Of a stretch of DNA of 64,000 nucleotides, positions 49,562 to 62,046 are shown piece by piece; the first letter of the stretch is position 1, and each line of letters begins with the position of its first letter. The translations under genes and the position numbers were made by a program. The notes under the pieces were generated by a model. That model worked only from the letters and a program-made list of their open reading frames with translations. It was not told the origin of the DNA and did not search any database. Origin of the DNA: Tragulus kanchil (taxonomy: Eukaryota > Chordata > Mammalia > Artiodactyla > Tragulidae); the NCBI GenBank assembly GCA_022376925.1, contig JAIOJX010000001.1:35062170-35126169 (forward strand), given 5' to 3'.

Positions 49562-51130
49562 GAACCACAAATATATCTGGAGAACATGCACCAATCTATT
49601 GCAATGAGCAAGCTGAGCTCAAGGATGGAGGTTAAGCAGAGAGAGAGGATACAGGATAATTTTATAATATACATTTCTACATTGCTTGAAATATTGTAAT
49701 TAAGGAAATTGAGAAAAAATTCAAAACAAGAAAATACTTTAAAGAAATTCACTCATGGTGTTATTGCTTTGGAAACATATTGAAAGTAAATCATAAAGAG
49801 AAAAGGAGCAAATTAGCAAATTTATTTGAAATCAGATATTCATTTGTGATTATTTGTGCCTGTTTCTATGGTGGAGATCTATCCATAAATGTGTGTGTGT
49901 GCATGTGTGTGCATTTGTGTGTTTGTTTTAAATTTCGTATCAGATACTGACATGCTCATATACTGGAACTTTCTTATCAGTGCTGAATTTCATGTCTGGT
50001 GTTTAAACATCTTAGAAAGTCATGGATTTAGAGGGATTGTTGCTGATGAGAGGAAAATTCTGAAAAATCTCTGTTCATGTAATAAAGCAAGATGGTTCTC
50101 TCACACACACCTTGCTGGATTCCTGGTCTGAGGCTTTCAGAGCTATATCCTTGGTGCTGACTGATGTATGGGCTCAATTTTCTACATGTTTTCTTCTCCA
50201 TCTTTTATAAGTTTTCCCCCAGTGAACAGGCACACTTAGAAAGAAAAACAAAATGACAATTCTGAACCCACAATTTCAAATAGTACTTACAGTAGAGTTC
50301 CCAATTATTTTGGATCTAGTGTTGATATGTTAATTTCTCTGATGGGATCTCACTCCAAGACAGAGATGGATGCAGAATGAAGGCTAAAGCAACTTTTGGA
50401 GTGCTTTGATTCTCACTGATCTTCAAGGGCAAGAACAAGATGTTTCGAACATATTGTTATTTAGATCTTTGCTGGGTCATGGATCAAAGTGGGAGATTTC
50501 TGAAATAGTTTTGTGTGTCATCTCTACAAGAGTGACTCCTCCTGTTTAGGCTTCCTGTTGTACTCTGTCTGAACTGTCATCCTTGAAATGGCATGGAGTT
50601 TCCTTTTAATATATTACCTCTTCTTCTAGTTGTGGAGTTTAGGGTACAGAAAAACACATAGTAGAGCATATGTAAAAACAGAGGTGAGAAAGTTCATATT
50701 GGAGGAAGTACTCTCAGGAGTGCTCATGAGTACTAATTCACCAACTCCTCTGGGTGATGAAGATGACAGGGGAGGTGAAATCCTGCCCCTTGCGCCAAGA
50801 AACCTGGGTGCTGGACCACATTTCTTGGCTCCCTGCTGAACATTCACAAGCTTACAAGTGCGTCTTTCTCATTAGATGAGGTCAGGGCTGGACATCCAAA
50901 CTCAGGTTCTGACATCTCAGAAAGTGATAGACTCAAAGAGACTGCTCATGGTAGGAGTGCAGAATTGCAGAAAATCCTGGCCTGATGCCACTAAGCCAAG
51001 ATCCCACCTCCTCCTCTCCCTCTTGCAGATCTGTCTCTCAGAACTGCAATCCTGCATCTGGCCACCAGATGGTATCCTCATACTCATTTTACTTTAATAA
51101 AAAGCAGCACATTTTGTAAAAAGCAACATA
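49562..51130. other. Unique intergenic stretch
   Basis: Not duplicated. A short TG-rich run at 49890-49925. Short open frames at 49889-50131 and 50630-50839 have no recognisable family or splice context. No repeat I can name. Confidence 0.4.
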
Positions 51131-51132
51131 TC

Positions 51133-51310
51133 TTGAGTTTCAGTGGTACCTCAGAGGGTAAAGAATTCGTCTGCAGTGCAGGAGCCGTAGGTTCTAGTCC
51201 TGGGTCAGGAATATCCCCAGGAGAAGGGCATGGCAACCCGCTCCAATATTCTTGCCCGGAGAAACCCTTGGAGAGAGGAGCCTGGTGTGCTTCAGTTGGA
51301 CACCATTAAG
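51133..51310 (+). mobile_element. Bov-tA SINE
   Basis: TTTCAGTGGTACCTCAGAGGG head, CAACCCGCTCCAATATTCTTG body and a truncated 3' end. Confidence 0.8.
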
Positions 51311-51661
51311 CACGACCATGAACTTCTGTCTTGGACTGGTTTGTTTAGTGTGATATCAATCTTGCTTAGAAAATTCATATGTACATGGAAGCAGTTACAG
51401 TTTCTTCGACCACCCAACTCTACTTCGCGTTCATTGATGTATCTTTTAGTGTGGTCCCTCTCAGAGAGAAGGATGTTAACCCTAACTTCTCCCCTACCTC
51501 GTGTCTGGTAGTCCCTGTTGGGAACACAAAACACAGCTGCCCCCGCCTACTCTGCATTGCCCTCCTCTTGTCTATTGTAGGCTGCAAAGCACTATCGTTA
51601 CCTGGTGTTTCATTGTATCTAGCCCTCAGAGTATATGTCTTTACAGTAGTGTTATTGTTGT

Positions 51662-51900
51662 TGTTGTTGTTTTCGCCACTTTCATTGGTCTTTCAATTAT
51701 TTCTTTGTTCTTTGGCCCATGTGGGCCTCCTATCTCAGTGGCCTCTGTCGCTACAGGGCGCCGGCTCTGGGCCCATGTGCTCCAGAGCTCCGGCTCAGTA
51801 GTTGGACACATCCGCTCAGACGCTCTGCAGCATGTGGGATCGAACCGGCGCCCCTTGCCCTGCAAGGCGGTGTCCTTACCCACTGGACCAACAGGGAAGC
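51662..51900 (-). mobile_element. CHR-type SINE
   Basis: Reverse copy whose head GGGCTTCCCTGTTGGTCCAG reads from the minus strand near 51900. Flanking TATTGTTGTT on both sides suggests a target-site duplication in TTG-repeat DNA. About 18 bases are missing before the GATCGAACC box (51838). Confidence 0.8.
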
Positions 51901-52082
51901 CCTATTGTTGTTTTATTAACATCCATCAGAGCAAGAATGCTGAGAGGAAAAGATGTAGTGGAAAGATCTGTGGCAACCACTTCTATGAGTTTTAAAAGTA
52001 AGTTTTCCAACACAGAAAGCTTTTCTAAGGGCAATGTGCCTGGAGAAATGCTTTGAGCACATTGAGTGTGATCCTTTATAGG

Positions 52083-52195
52083 AGACAGTGAAAGGGCTGG
52101 AAGCCTGTGAAGCTGCTGCCGCCAGGGAACTGGCTCAGGTCACTATTTCTGAGAACACCAGTGCCTACATCAAGCTCCTAGTAAACCTCGGAGGT
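52083..52195 (+). other. Exon-like open segment of unknown origin
   Basis: Acceptor-like TCCTTTATAG precedes it and a donor-like GGAG followed by GTAGGATG ends it. In frame it reads ETVKGLEACEAAAARELAQV and continues TISENTSAYIKLLVNLGG, a balanced, helix-like composition unlike the AT-rich surroundings. The frame runs on only to 52405 by chance. I do not recognise the family. It could be an internal exon of an unannotated gene, a fossil exon, or a retrocopy piece. Confidence 0.35.
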
Positions 52196-52587
52196 AGGAT
52201 GAGGGCCTCTTTGCGGAAAGTGAAGTCCCTTTACATTATCACGAAAAGTGAGATGTGGTCAATTCATGTGGTTTTTGTTCATTTTGAAATTCCTTTGCTT
52301 GTTCTTCTTGGGACTGCCTTGCTTGTAAATGATTCACTGCTTCCATACCCTGTCATTTCTAACAGAAAACATTTTATTCTTCATATAGTGCATAATTTTC
52401 TGTAGCAATAAGTCTTAAATCTGCTCAGAGCTTTTCCTTGTTTTTGTTGTCGAAGTTTACGTATGCTTATGTTGAATGTATATTTTATAACACAGACCTT
52501 GGCACTAACCCCAGGTTTCCCACTGGTGGATCTTAAGAAAGGCTGTAGCATTTTAGAAAAGAGCTTCATAGGCCTGACATTCACACA

Positions 52588-54804
52588 GTGGAGATGATAT
52601 TTCCATATCCCTGAAGACCATGGCAAAGTATCTGTGGAAACCCACATCAGGCACATGCTTAGAATTCCCAGGTTCCTGACAAGGTAGATACCTGATAAAC
52701 AGCCCCTGTTTCAGAGACTTGAATCAATAGATTTTTCTAAAAATAGCTACAATAATAGTATTGATTGTGATGTTATCTAACTCAAGTTTAAGTTAATTTT
52801 TAAGTAGTTACAACATTTAAACAGTGATATCAGTGTCAATTCATAGTCATCCTTTCTTGTTTGCCAAATCCCAAATCATAATTTACCCCTATTTTTCTAA
52901 TAGTTTTATAGTTTTAGCTCTTATATTTAAGTAATTGATCTATTTTGAGTTAATGTTTGTATATGGTACAGGGTAAAGGTCCCACTTTGTTATTTTGCCT
53001 GTGGATAGTCAGCTGTCATAGTGTCATTTGTTAAAGAGATTTTTCTTTCCTTATTGAATGATCCTGTACTCATAAGAAAAACCAATGAGACATAACACAT
53101 ATGTATTTATTTCTGAAATCTCAATTCTATTCCATTGGTCTATATGTCTCTCACACCAGTACCACATTGTTTTGATTAGCGTAGCTGTGTAGTAAAATTT
53201 AAAATTGCAAACTATGTGTTCTCCAAGTTTATACTTTTTCAAGACTGTCCTCTCTGTTCAGGGCCCCTTGCAATACAGTATGAATTTGAGAATTGGCTCT
53301 TCCATTTCTGAGAAACACATTATTGGGATTTGATAAAGACTGCATTGAATTTGTAGATTGCTTTGGTAGCATTTTCACTGTAGCAGTATTTAGTCTCTAA
53401 TCCATGAACACAGAATGTATTTTCATTTATTTAGATCTTCTTTAATTTCATTGACAAATGTTTTATAGTTTTCGGTTAACAAGTCTTTCCTCTCCTTGGT
53501 TAAATTTATTTATATGTTTTATTTTTTGGATGCTATAATATTATAAATGAAATTGTTTTCATAACTTCCTTTTAAGATTGTTCATTGCTGGTGTATAGAA
53601 ACACAATGGATTTTGAGTGTTGATCTTATACCATGCAAATTTACTGAATTTGTTTATTAACTCTATTGTTTATTAGCTATATTGTTAATTTTGTGGAGAT
53701 GATATTTCCATATCCCTGAAGACCATGGCAAAGTATCTGTGGAAACCCACATCAGGCACATGCTTAGAATTCCCAGGTTCCTGACAAGGTAGATACCTGA
53801 TAAACAGCCCCTGTTTCAGAGACTTGAATCAATAGATTTTTCTAAAAATAGCTACAATAATAGTATTGATTGTGATGTTATCTAACTCAAGTTTAAGTTA
53901 ATTTTTAAGTAGTTACAACATTTAAACAGTGATATCAGTGTCAATTCATAGTCATCCTTTCTTGTTTGCCAAATCCCAAATCATAATTTACCCCTATTTT
54001 TCTAATAGTTTTATAGTTTTAGCTCTTATATTTAAGTAATTGATCTATTTTGAGTTAATGTTTGTATATGGTACAGGGTAAAGGTCCCACTTTGTTATTT
54101 TGCCTGTGGATAGTCAGCTGTCATAGTGTCATTTGTTAAAGAGATTTTTCTTTCCTTATTGAATGATCCTGTACTCATAAGAAAAACCAATGAGACATAA
54201 CACATATGTATTTATTTCTGAAATCTCAATTCTATTCCATTGGTCTATATGTCTCTCACACCAGTACCACATTGTTTTGATTAGCGTAGCTGTGTAGTAA
54301 AATTTAAAATTGCAAACTATGTGTTCTCCAAGTTTATACTTTTTCAAGACTGTCCTCTCTGTTCAGGGCCCCTTGCAATACAGTATGAATTTGAGAATTG
54401 GCTCTTCCATTTCTGAGAAACACATTATTGGGATTTGATAAAGACTGCATTGAATTTGTAGATTGCTTTGGTAGCATTTTCACTGTAGCAGTATTTAGTC
54501 TCTAATCCATGAACACAGAATGTATTTTCATTTATTTAGATCTTCTTTAATTTCATTGACAAATGTTTTATAGTTTTCGGTTAACAAGTCTTTCCTCTCC
54601 TTGGTTAAATTTATTTATATGTTTTATTTTTTGGATGCTATAATATTATAAATGAAATTGTTTTCATAACTTCCTTTTAAGATTGTTCATTGCTGGTGTA
54701 TAGAAACACAATGGATTTTTGAGTGTTGATCTTATACCATGCAAATTTACTGAATTTGTTTATTAACTCTATTGTTTATTAGCTATATTGTTAATTTTTG
54801 TGGA
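52588..54804. repeat. Direct tandem duplication 18 (1.11 kb unit)
   Basis: Copies 52588-53697 and 53693-54804. T-run length differences only (ATTTTGTGG against ATTTTTGTGG). Mostly old minus-strand L1. Confidence 0.95.
52840..53692 (-). mobile_element. Old L1, reverse orientation (first copy part)
   Basis: Minus-strand L1 ORF2 remnants: GGTCTATATGTCTCTCACACC mirrors the WYW region, TTGTAGATTGCTTTGG the following part. Heavily decayed. Continues in the second copy. Confidence 0.7.
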
Positions 54805-55080
54805 TGTTTTACAGTTTTCTGCATATAGACCCATGCTATCTGTGAGTATAGGTAATTTCACTTTTTTATTTACAATTTTGATGCCTTTTATTTATTTTTC
54901 TATCTTAAGTGCTCTGGCTAGAACTTCTGCAATATCTAATAGCAGTTACAAAAGTAGGTATCTTTATATTGTCCTGATCTTACGGAGAAAACTTTCAGTC
55001 TTTCATCATGTATTATGATGCTAATTGTGTTATGGACTGTATTTACATGTTAGGAATGATGTAGGGGAATTATAGTGTAT
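53945..55080 (-). mobile_element. Old L1, reverse orientation (second copy and continuation)
   Basis: Repeats 52840-53692, then continues upstream in L1 through the reverse-transcriptase region (54780-55060). The tail of this part is repeated at 55780-56180. Confidence 0.65.
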
Positions 55081-55106
55081 CCCACGCTGTTAGTGGAAAT
55101 TTAAAT

Positions 55107-55425
55107 ATAGCTTTGTTTCTGTCAGTTGCCAAGTTGTGTCCGACCCTGCAACCCCCTGAACTGCAGCATGCCAGGCTTCGCTGTCCTTAACTATCTCCTG
55201 GAGTATACTCAAACTCATGTCCATTGAGTCAGTGATACCACCCAACCATCTTATCCTCTGTCTCCCCCTTGTCCACTTGCCTTTAATATTTCCCAGCATC
55301 AGAATCTTTTCCAGTGAATCAGCTCTTCACATCAGGTGGCCAAAGTATCAGAGTTTCAGCATTGTTTCTTCCAATGAATATTCAGGATTGATATCCTTTA
55401 GGATTGACTGGTTTGATTTAATATT
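55107..55425 (-). mobile_element. BovB LINE 3' fragment
   Basis: The minus strand encodes the BovB ORF2 end: GKWTRGRQRIRWLGGITDSM, then QEIVKDSEAWHAAVQGVAGSDTTWQLTE. The nucleotide sequence has the TCAAACTCATGTCCATTGAG and CATCAGGTGGCCAAAGTATC blocks shared with Bov-A. Diverged. Repeated at 56205-56523. Confidence 0.85.
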
Positions 55426-56204
55426 ATCTATTGGCAAAAAATCTTGAAATGTAAATGCATATACTTTGCTGGCAAAATTCAACTTTTAATCATTTATCAT
55501 CAGAAAAAGGTGGAAGTAAGTGCAAAGAATGTACTCATGATGATGTCTGTAGTGCCTTGCTTTTCATTCTTTCTTTTTTCAGATGTGAACATGATGGAAT
55601 TATGCACCACTTCCATTTTACTATTATAAAAAATTTTTAAATGCTCTTAGGGCTGATACTTTCAATACTTAAAAGAAAAAATGCATAATAAGTTTCTGTG
55701 TCTACAGTAACTAGCTTTCATTTCAAAGGCCCAAGGAATATGGAATTCAGCCTTCTCAAGGCATGGCACTGATAGTGGAGATTGTTCATTGCTGGTGTAT
55801 AGAAACACAATGGATTTTGAGTGTTGATCTTATACCATGCAAATTTACTGAATTTGTTTATTAACTCTATTGTTTATTAGCTATATTGTTAATTTTTGTG
55901 GATGTTTTACAGTTTTCTGCATATAGACCCATGCTATCTGTGAGTATAGGTAATTTCACTTTTTTATTTACAATTTTGATGCCTTTTATTTATTTTTCTA
56001 TCTTAAGTGCTCTGGCTAGAACTTCTGCAATATCTAATAGCAGTTACAAAAGTAGGTATCTTTATATTGTCCTGATCTTACGGAGAAAACTTTCAGTCTT
56101 TCATCATGTATTATGATGCTAATTGTGTTATGGACTGTATTTACATGTTAGGAATGATGTAGGGGAATTATAGTGTATCCCACGCTGTTAGTGGAAATTT
56201 AAAT

Positions 56205-56523
56205 ATAGCTTTGTTTCTGTCAGTTGCCAAGTTGTGTCCGACCCTGCAACCCCCTGAACTGCAGCATGCCAGGCTTCGCTGTCCTTAACTATCTCCTGGA
56301 GTATACTCAAACTCATGTCCATTGAGTCAGTGATACCACCCAACCATCTTATCCTCTGTCTCCCCCTTGTCCACTTGCCTTTAATATTTCCCAGCATCAG
56401 AATCTTTTCCAGTGAATCAGCTCTTCACATCAGGTGGCCAAAGTATCAGAGTTTCAGCATTGTTTCTTCCAATGAATATTCAGGATTGATATCCTTTAGG
56501 ATTGACTGGTTTGATTTAATATT
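56205..56523 (-). mobile_element. BovB LINE 3' fragment (second copy)
   Basis: Duplicate of 55107-55425. Confidence 0.85.
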
Positions 56524-57144
56524 ATCTATTGGCAAAAAATCTTGAAATGTAAATGCATATACTTTGCTGGCAAAATTCAACTTTTAATCATTTATCATCA
56601 GAAAAAGGTGGAAGTAAGTGCAAAGAATGTACTCATGATGATGTCTGTAGTGCCTTGCTTTTCATTCTTTCTTTTTTCAGATGTGAACATGATGGAATTA
56701 TGCACCACTTCCATTTTTACTATTATAAAAAAATTTTTTAAATGCTCTTAGGGCTGATACTTTCAATACTTAAAAGAAAAAAATGCATAATAAGTTTCTG
56801 TGTCTACAGTAACTAGCTTTCATTTCAAAGGCCCAAGGAATATGGAATTCAGCCTTCTCAAGGCATGGCACTGATAGTGGAGATCTTGGCTATGAAGGCA
56901 CCATCCATGCAGACAGGTACGTTTTCCAGGACTTACATTTTGCCTGATAGGAAGAATCAGTTGTTCTTGGTTGCTGTAAGTTCTTCCTAATGCATCACTT
57001 AAATTAAGCAGTGGATGTGGGACTGATCCCTATATAAGGAACCAAGTGATGGGTTCAAGTCTTTCTTAGGTCCTTGACTTGCTATGTAATAGTAGCATCA
57101 CTTTTCTCATCTGTGAAAAGTGTAGGTCTAAAATGACTTTGGAA

Positions 57145-57960
57145 GGGATACATAAAAGTATTGATGGCAACAGGAACTTTCATACATAGCTGGTGGCCAT
57201 ACAAAATGGCACAGCCACTTTGGAAGACAGTTTGGCATTTACTTATGAATCGAAACATATTCTTACCATATGGCCTAGCAATCATATTCCTTGATGCTAA
57301 AGATTCCCAAAGAGCTGAAAACTTTTGTCTACAGAAAAGAAAACCCTGCACAAGCATTTTTATAGCAGCTTTATTCATTATTGCCCCAACTTGGAAACAA
57401 TCAAAATGTCCCTCAGTAGGTGAACAGATAAACTGTGGTACATTCAGATGTTGGAATATTGTTTAGTGCTAAAAAGAAATGAGCTATCAGGCTATGAAAA
57501 GCCACAGAGGAATCTTAAATGAATATGACTGAGTAAAAGAAGCCAATCTGTAAGACTACTGTATGATTCCTATTATATGGTGTTCTGGAAAAAGGCAAAA
57601 CTATGGAGATTTGCCACAACGATCAGTGGCTTCCAGGGGTTGTGTCAGAGGAAGAGATGAAAAGACAGAGCACAGAAGATTGTTAGGGTAGTGGAAATAC
57701 TCTGTATGATATTACAATGATGGATACATGTCACTCTACTTTTGTCCAAATCCACAGAATGCACAACACCAAAAGTGAACCTTAATGTAAACTATGGACT
57801 TTGGGTGATTATATGTCAAGGTAGTTTCATTCATTGTTAAGAGAAACATTCTACTGAGTGATGTTAATAATGGGGTGTCTATGCATGTGTTCGGGTGGGG
57901 GTATACTTCCCTGTCAATTTTATTGTAAACTAAAACTGCTCTGAAAAAAAGTCTTTTAAA
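57145..57960 (+). mobile_element. Old L1 3' end (L1M type)
   Basis: CACAGCCACTTTGGAAGACAG and later L1 landmarks through to AAAACTGCTCTGAAAAAAAG, the common ancient L1 3' end. Many lesions. The 3' part is repeated at 58559-59040. Confidence 0.75.
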
Positions 57961-58169
57961 AACACAGTACAGATGAGCTGTGCTCATCTCAGGCATGCCT
58001 ATTAATCACTCTGTTCTGTTGATTTAAGTCAGAAGACCCTCCGTCCTTGATCTCTATGGGGCATACTTGAGAAATACCTATACTCATGATGAAAGCCTGC
58101 TTGCTGCATTGTTTCTAACAGAATCTTCATGGAAGAATTGAAGGGGTTCTCAATCCTGTGGAATCGATT

Positions 58170-58300
58170 AAAGTCATGTTCCTGGGCCTCATCACAAACC
58201 TGTTCAGGTTATTTGCAGATTCTGCCAAGGATTCAAGATGATTCTGATACGGATAGACTTTCAGTATTTGAGAACCATTCATCTAAGCCATGGTCTTCAT
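58170..58300 (+). mobile_element. MER5-like fragment
   Basis: CATGTTCCTGGGCCTCATCA, GATTCTGATACGG and TTTGAGAACCATTCATCTA in MER5 order. Repeated at 59247-59377. Confidence 0.5.
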
Positions 58301-58384
58301 ATGCTAGGACTTTTGAAGAGAGACATCTCTTCAAGGGAGTCCCAAAAGTGGCTGGACACAGTAGGTGTTCATCAAAGACAAATT

Positions 58385-58540
58385 ATTATTGAAGAGTAGT
58401 ATTCTATTGTATGGACATAGCAGTTTGTTTATTCATCAGTTGAGGAATATCTGGATTGTTTCTGATTCTGAACAATTATAAATAAAACCAGTGCAAACTT
58501 TTGTGTATAAAATTTTGTATACAAATATGGCAACATTTTT
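58385..58540 (-). mobile_element. Old L1 fragment, reverse orientation
   Basis: GTAGTATTCTATTGTATGGAC mirrors the L1 ORF2 end (MEYYS region). Repeated at 59462-59618; a further reverse L1 piece is at 59930-60180. Confidence 0.6.
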
Positions 58541-59659
58541 CCAGAGAAGAGCCACCACAGCTATCAGGCTATGAAAAGCCACAGAGGAATCTTAAATGAA
58601 TATGACTGAGTAAAAGAAGCCAATCTGTAAGACTACTGTATGATTCCTATTATATGGTGTTCTGGAAAAAGGCAAAACTATGGAGATTTGCCACAACGAT
58701 CAGTGGCTTCCAGGGGTTGTGTCAGAGGAAGAGATGAAAAGACAGAGCACAGAAGATTGTTAGGGTAGTGGAAATACTCTGTATGATATTACAATGATGG
58801 ATACATGTCACTCTACTTTTGTCCAAATCCACAGAATGCACAACACCAAAAGTGAACCTTAATGTAAACTATGGACTTTGGGTGATTATATGTCAAGGTA
58901 GTTTCATTCATTGTTAAGAGAAACATTCTACTGAGTGATGTTAATAATGGGGTGTCTATGCATGTGTTCGGGTGGGGGTATACTTCCCTGTCAATTTTAT
59001 TGTAAACTAAAACTGCTCTGAAAAAAAGTCTTTTAAAAACACAGTACAGATGAGCTGTGCTCATCTCAGGCATGCCTATTAATCACTCTGTTCTGTTGAT
59101 TTAAGTCAGAAGACCCTCCGTCCTTGATCTCTATGGGGCATACTTGAGAAATACCTATACTCATGATGAAAGCCTGCTTGCTGCATTGTTTCTAACAGAA
59201 TCTTCATGGAAGAATTGAAGGGGTTCTCAATCCTGTGGAATCGATTAAAGTCATGTTCCTGGGCCTCATCACAAACCTGTTCAGGTTATTTGCAGATTCT
59301 GCCAAGGATTCAAGATGATTCTGATACGGATAGACTTTCAGTATTTGAGAACCATTCATCTAAGCCATGGTCTTCATATGCTAGGACTTTTGAAGAGAGA
59401 CATCTCTTCAAGGGAGTCCCAAAAGTGGCTGGACACAGTAGGTGTTCATCAAAGACAAATTATTATTGAAGAGTAGTATTCTATTGTATGGACATAGCAG
59501 TTTGTTTATTCATCAGTTGAGGAATATCTGGATTGTTTCTGATTCTGAACAATTATAAATAAAACCAGTGCAAACTTTTGTGTATAAAATTTTGTATACA
59601 AATATGGCAACATTTTTCCAGAGAAGAGCCACCACAGCTACTGCTAAATTTTTCTTTTG

Positions 59660-59920
59660 TTTTTTGGCCACTTCTATTGGTCTTTTCATCTATTTATCTT
59701 TGTTTTTTGGCCTGTGTGGGCCTCCCATAGCAGTGGCCTTTCTCATTGCAGAGCACCAGCTCTGGGTGCATGCACTTCAGAGCTCTGACTGTAGTTGGAC
59801 ACATCAGTACAGCTGCTCCACGGCACATGGGATCTACCCAGGCCAGGGATCAAACCAGCGCCCCTTGCACTGCAAGGCAGTGTCCTTACTCACTGGACCG
59901 CCAGGGAAGCTCTGCAAAAT
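59660..59920 (-). mobile_element. CHR-type SINE
   Basis: Reverse copy whose head AGCTTCCCTGGCGGTCCAG reads from the minus strand near 59912. The flanks TGCTAAATTTTTCTTTT and TGCAAAATCTCTTTTA look like a worn target-site duplication. Confidence 0.8.
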
Positions 59921-59929
59921 CTCTTTTAA

Positions 59930-60180
59930 TGTAGTTTTGTAAAAAATTTTGAAATAGGGAGATGTGAATCCTCTTTGTTCTTCTTTTTCCATATTTTGAT
60001 TATTCTGAGTCCCTTGTATTTCCATGTGAATTCTAAGGTTACCTTCTCAATTTCCATGTAAACATCAGCTGGAATTTTTGATAAGGATTGTAATGAAGCT
60101 GTAGATCACTTTGGATAATAGTGCCATCTTAACAATATTAAGTCTTTCAATCCACGAGCATGGATTTTTTCAAGTTTTTA
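59930..60180 (-). mobile_element. Old L1 fragment, reverse orientation
   Basis: CTTGTATTTCCATGTGAATT, then GAAGCTGTAGATCACTTTGG and TAACAATATTAAGTCTTTC mirror the L1 ORF2 [16 protein letters not shown] region. Confidence 0.65.
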
Positions 60181-60264
60181 CTGAAAGAGAAATCAAGTCC
60201 TTTTTATTAGTCACTTTTCTGGTCAGAAATTGTAAGATAATAGTTTACTATGTGCCATAGAAAG

Positions 60265-60525
60265 TATCATAATAAGTAAATACTTATGAGGTACCAAAGG
60301 TTATTCTACAATATTTATATGCATTACTCAAATGTATCCTCATGAACTCCTATGAAGTAGAATCATTATTACCCCTATTTTGCAGATGAAGACTCTATGG
60401 CAAAGGAAATAAAGCAATTTGCCTGAGATCACACAGCCAAAAAGTGGTAGAGCCAGCATTTGAATCCAGGCAGTTTGACTCTAGAGTACATGTTCTTAAA
60501 TCGCTATACACTACTGCCTATTACG
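60265..60525 (+). mobile_element. MIR SINE
   Basis: Good MIR order: CCTATGAAGTAGAATCATTA, CCCCTATTTTGCAGATGAAG, TCACACAGCCAAAAAGTGG and GCATTTGAATCCAGGCAG. Confidence 0.8.
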
Positions 60526-60744
60526 AAATGTCACGAGCTTTTCGTGGAAGACATTTTTCTTGAGAGATAATAAAGTGAGGCCTACCCACAGAGGTGGCAG
60601 ATGTAAGACACAGATAAAGGGAAACCTGACTCCACCTCTTTCCAAGAGTTAGTAGGATGTTTGCCCTTCCAGAGTCAATCACTCTAAGGCATTTTACACA
60701 GAGAGGGATTTAGTGCAGAGAGCAGGTTGCAGAGATGTTATAAA

Positions 60745-60945
60745 TGGCTGTGTTCAGATGTTCAGTCTTGTCTGACTCTTTATGACCCAATGGCCTGTAG
60801 CCCACCAGGCTTCTCTGTCGATGGGATTTCCCAGGCAAGAATACTGGAGTGGGTCATCATTTCCTTATCCAGGGCATTTTCCCCATCTAGAGATCAAACC
60901 TGGGTCTCCTGCATTGCAGGCAGATTCCTTATAGACTGAGCCAAG
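60745..60945 (-). mobile_element. Bov-tA SINE
   Basis: Reverse copy: CAGTCTTGTCTGACTCTTTATG, CCCAGGCAAGAATACTGGAG, CTGGGTCTCCTGCATTGCAG. Repeated at 61846-62046. Confidence 0.85.
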
Positions 60946-61234
60946 GCTACTGTAGCAAAAAGGAGAAAGGAACATTACCCAGAGATAAGGAAGCTGTTTT
61001 CACTCTATTGTTGAGCTCTGTGTGTGTTCTACCACTGCTCCCAATCAGGACCTTTCTCTACCAATTACCCCATGACCTTATTCCATGACCTTATTTTTCT
61101 GTTGTTGTTTTATCACGTTTCACTACTTTGCATTGTATAATTTCTTTATACTTATTAGCTTATTTCTATTATCTTTTATTTGCTTCTCTGTTTCTATAAC
61201 AATCACCAAATTATTAGCTTAATTTTCTGTTGTC

Positions 61235-61375
61235 TGTTTTCCACCTCCATCTACAGTAACATGGGTTCCATGAGGACAATGAATTTATCCATTTTATTCA
61301 CCACTGTATCCTTATGTTTAGAGGTGTCCTTGACACAGAGCAAGTTGTTATCATTTTCAATAAGTGAATGATAGA
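61235..61375 (+). mobile_element. L2 3' fragment
   Basis: GGTTCCATGAGGACAATGAA, then TTATTCACCACTGTATCCTT and a worn AATAAGTGAATGA end: the L2 tail order. Repeated at 62336-62476. Confidence 0.6.
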
Positions 61376-61845
61376 TGTAATAAAATTAATGTCTACATTT
61401 CACAACAACTATGTTAACACAAATCTTGCCTGTAACAATGAATAAATGTAACTCTTTATCTTGAATGAAGCCAGTGAATAAGTGAATCTTCTCTAGTGTC
61501 CCTGTCTGGGACTAACACAGGAGCTAGTTGGATGTGTTAATCATGAGAGCTGGTTCCTTCAGGAGAAGGAAACCAACTTGAGTTGGTGTGATCAGGATAC
61601 ATTCTCTCCATTGACCCAGTCTGAGAGGCTCAGCTCTCTGTAATCCAACATGCAATGTTCAGAGCTCAGTCTTACCACTTTTCAAGGTTGAAGTAGCCTT
61701 TGCTGAGTTGAAGACCCAGAGGAAACCTGACTCCACCTCTTTCCAAGAGTTAGTAGGATGTTTGCCCTTCCAGAGTCAATCACTCTAAGGCATTTTACAC
61801 AGAGAGGGATTTAGTGCAGAGAGCAGGTTGCAGAGATGTTATAAA

Positions 61846-62046
61846 TGGCTGTGTTCAGATGTTCAGTCTTGTCTGACTCTTTATGACCCAATGGCCTGTA
61901 GCCCACCAGGCTTCTCTGTCGATGGGATTTCCCAGGCAAGAATACTGGAGTGGGTCATCATTTCCTTATCCAGGGCATTTTCCCCATCTAGAGATCAAAC
62001 CTGGGTCTCCTGCATTGCAGGCAGATTCCTTATAGACTGAGCCAAG
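61846..62046 (-). mobile_element. Bov-tA SINE (second copy)
   Basis: Duplicate of 60745-60945. Confidence 0.85.

Larger units (their letters stand above)
54681..56884. repeat. Direct tandem duplication 19 (1.10 kb unit)
   Basis: Copies 54681-55782 and 55780-56884. Its first 115 bases exist a third time at 53575. Contains the BovB fragment. Confidence 0.95.
57482..59640. repeat. Direct tandem duplication 20 (1.08 kb unit)
   Basis: Copies 57482-58563 and 58559-59640, sharing CTA at the junction. I see no internal difference. Confidence 0.95.

Noticed and set aside
50630..50839. A 69-codon frame with an acidic stretch (GDEDDRGGE)
   Set aside because: No recognisable family, no clear splice sites and a weak start context; not enough to call a gene.
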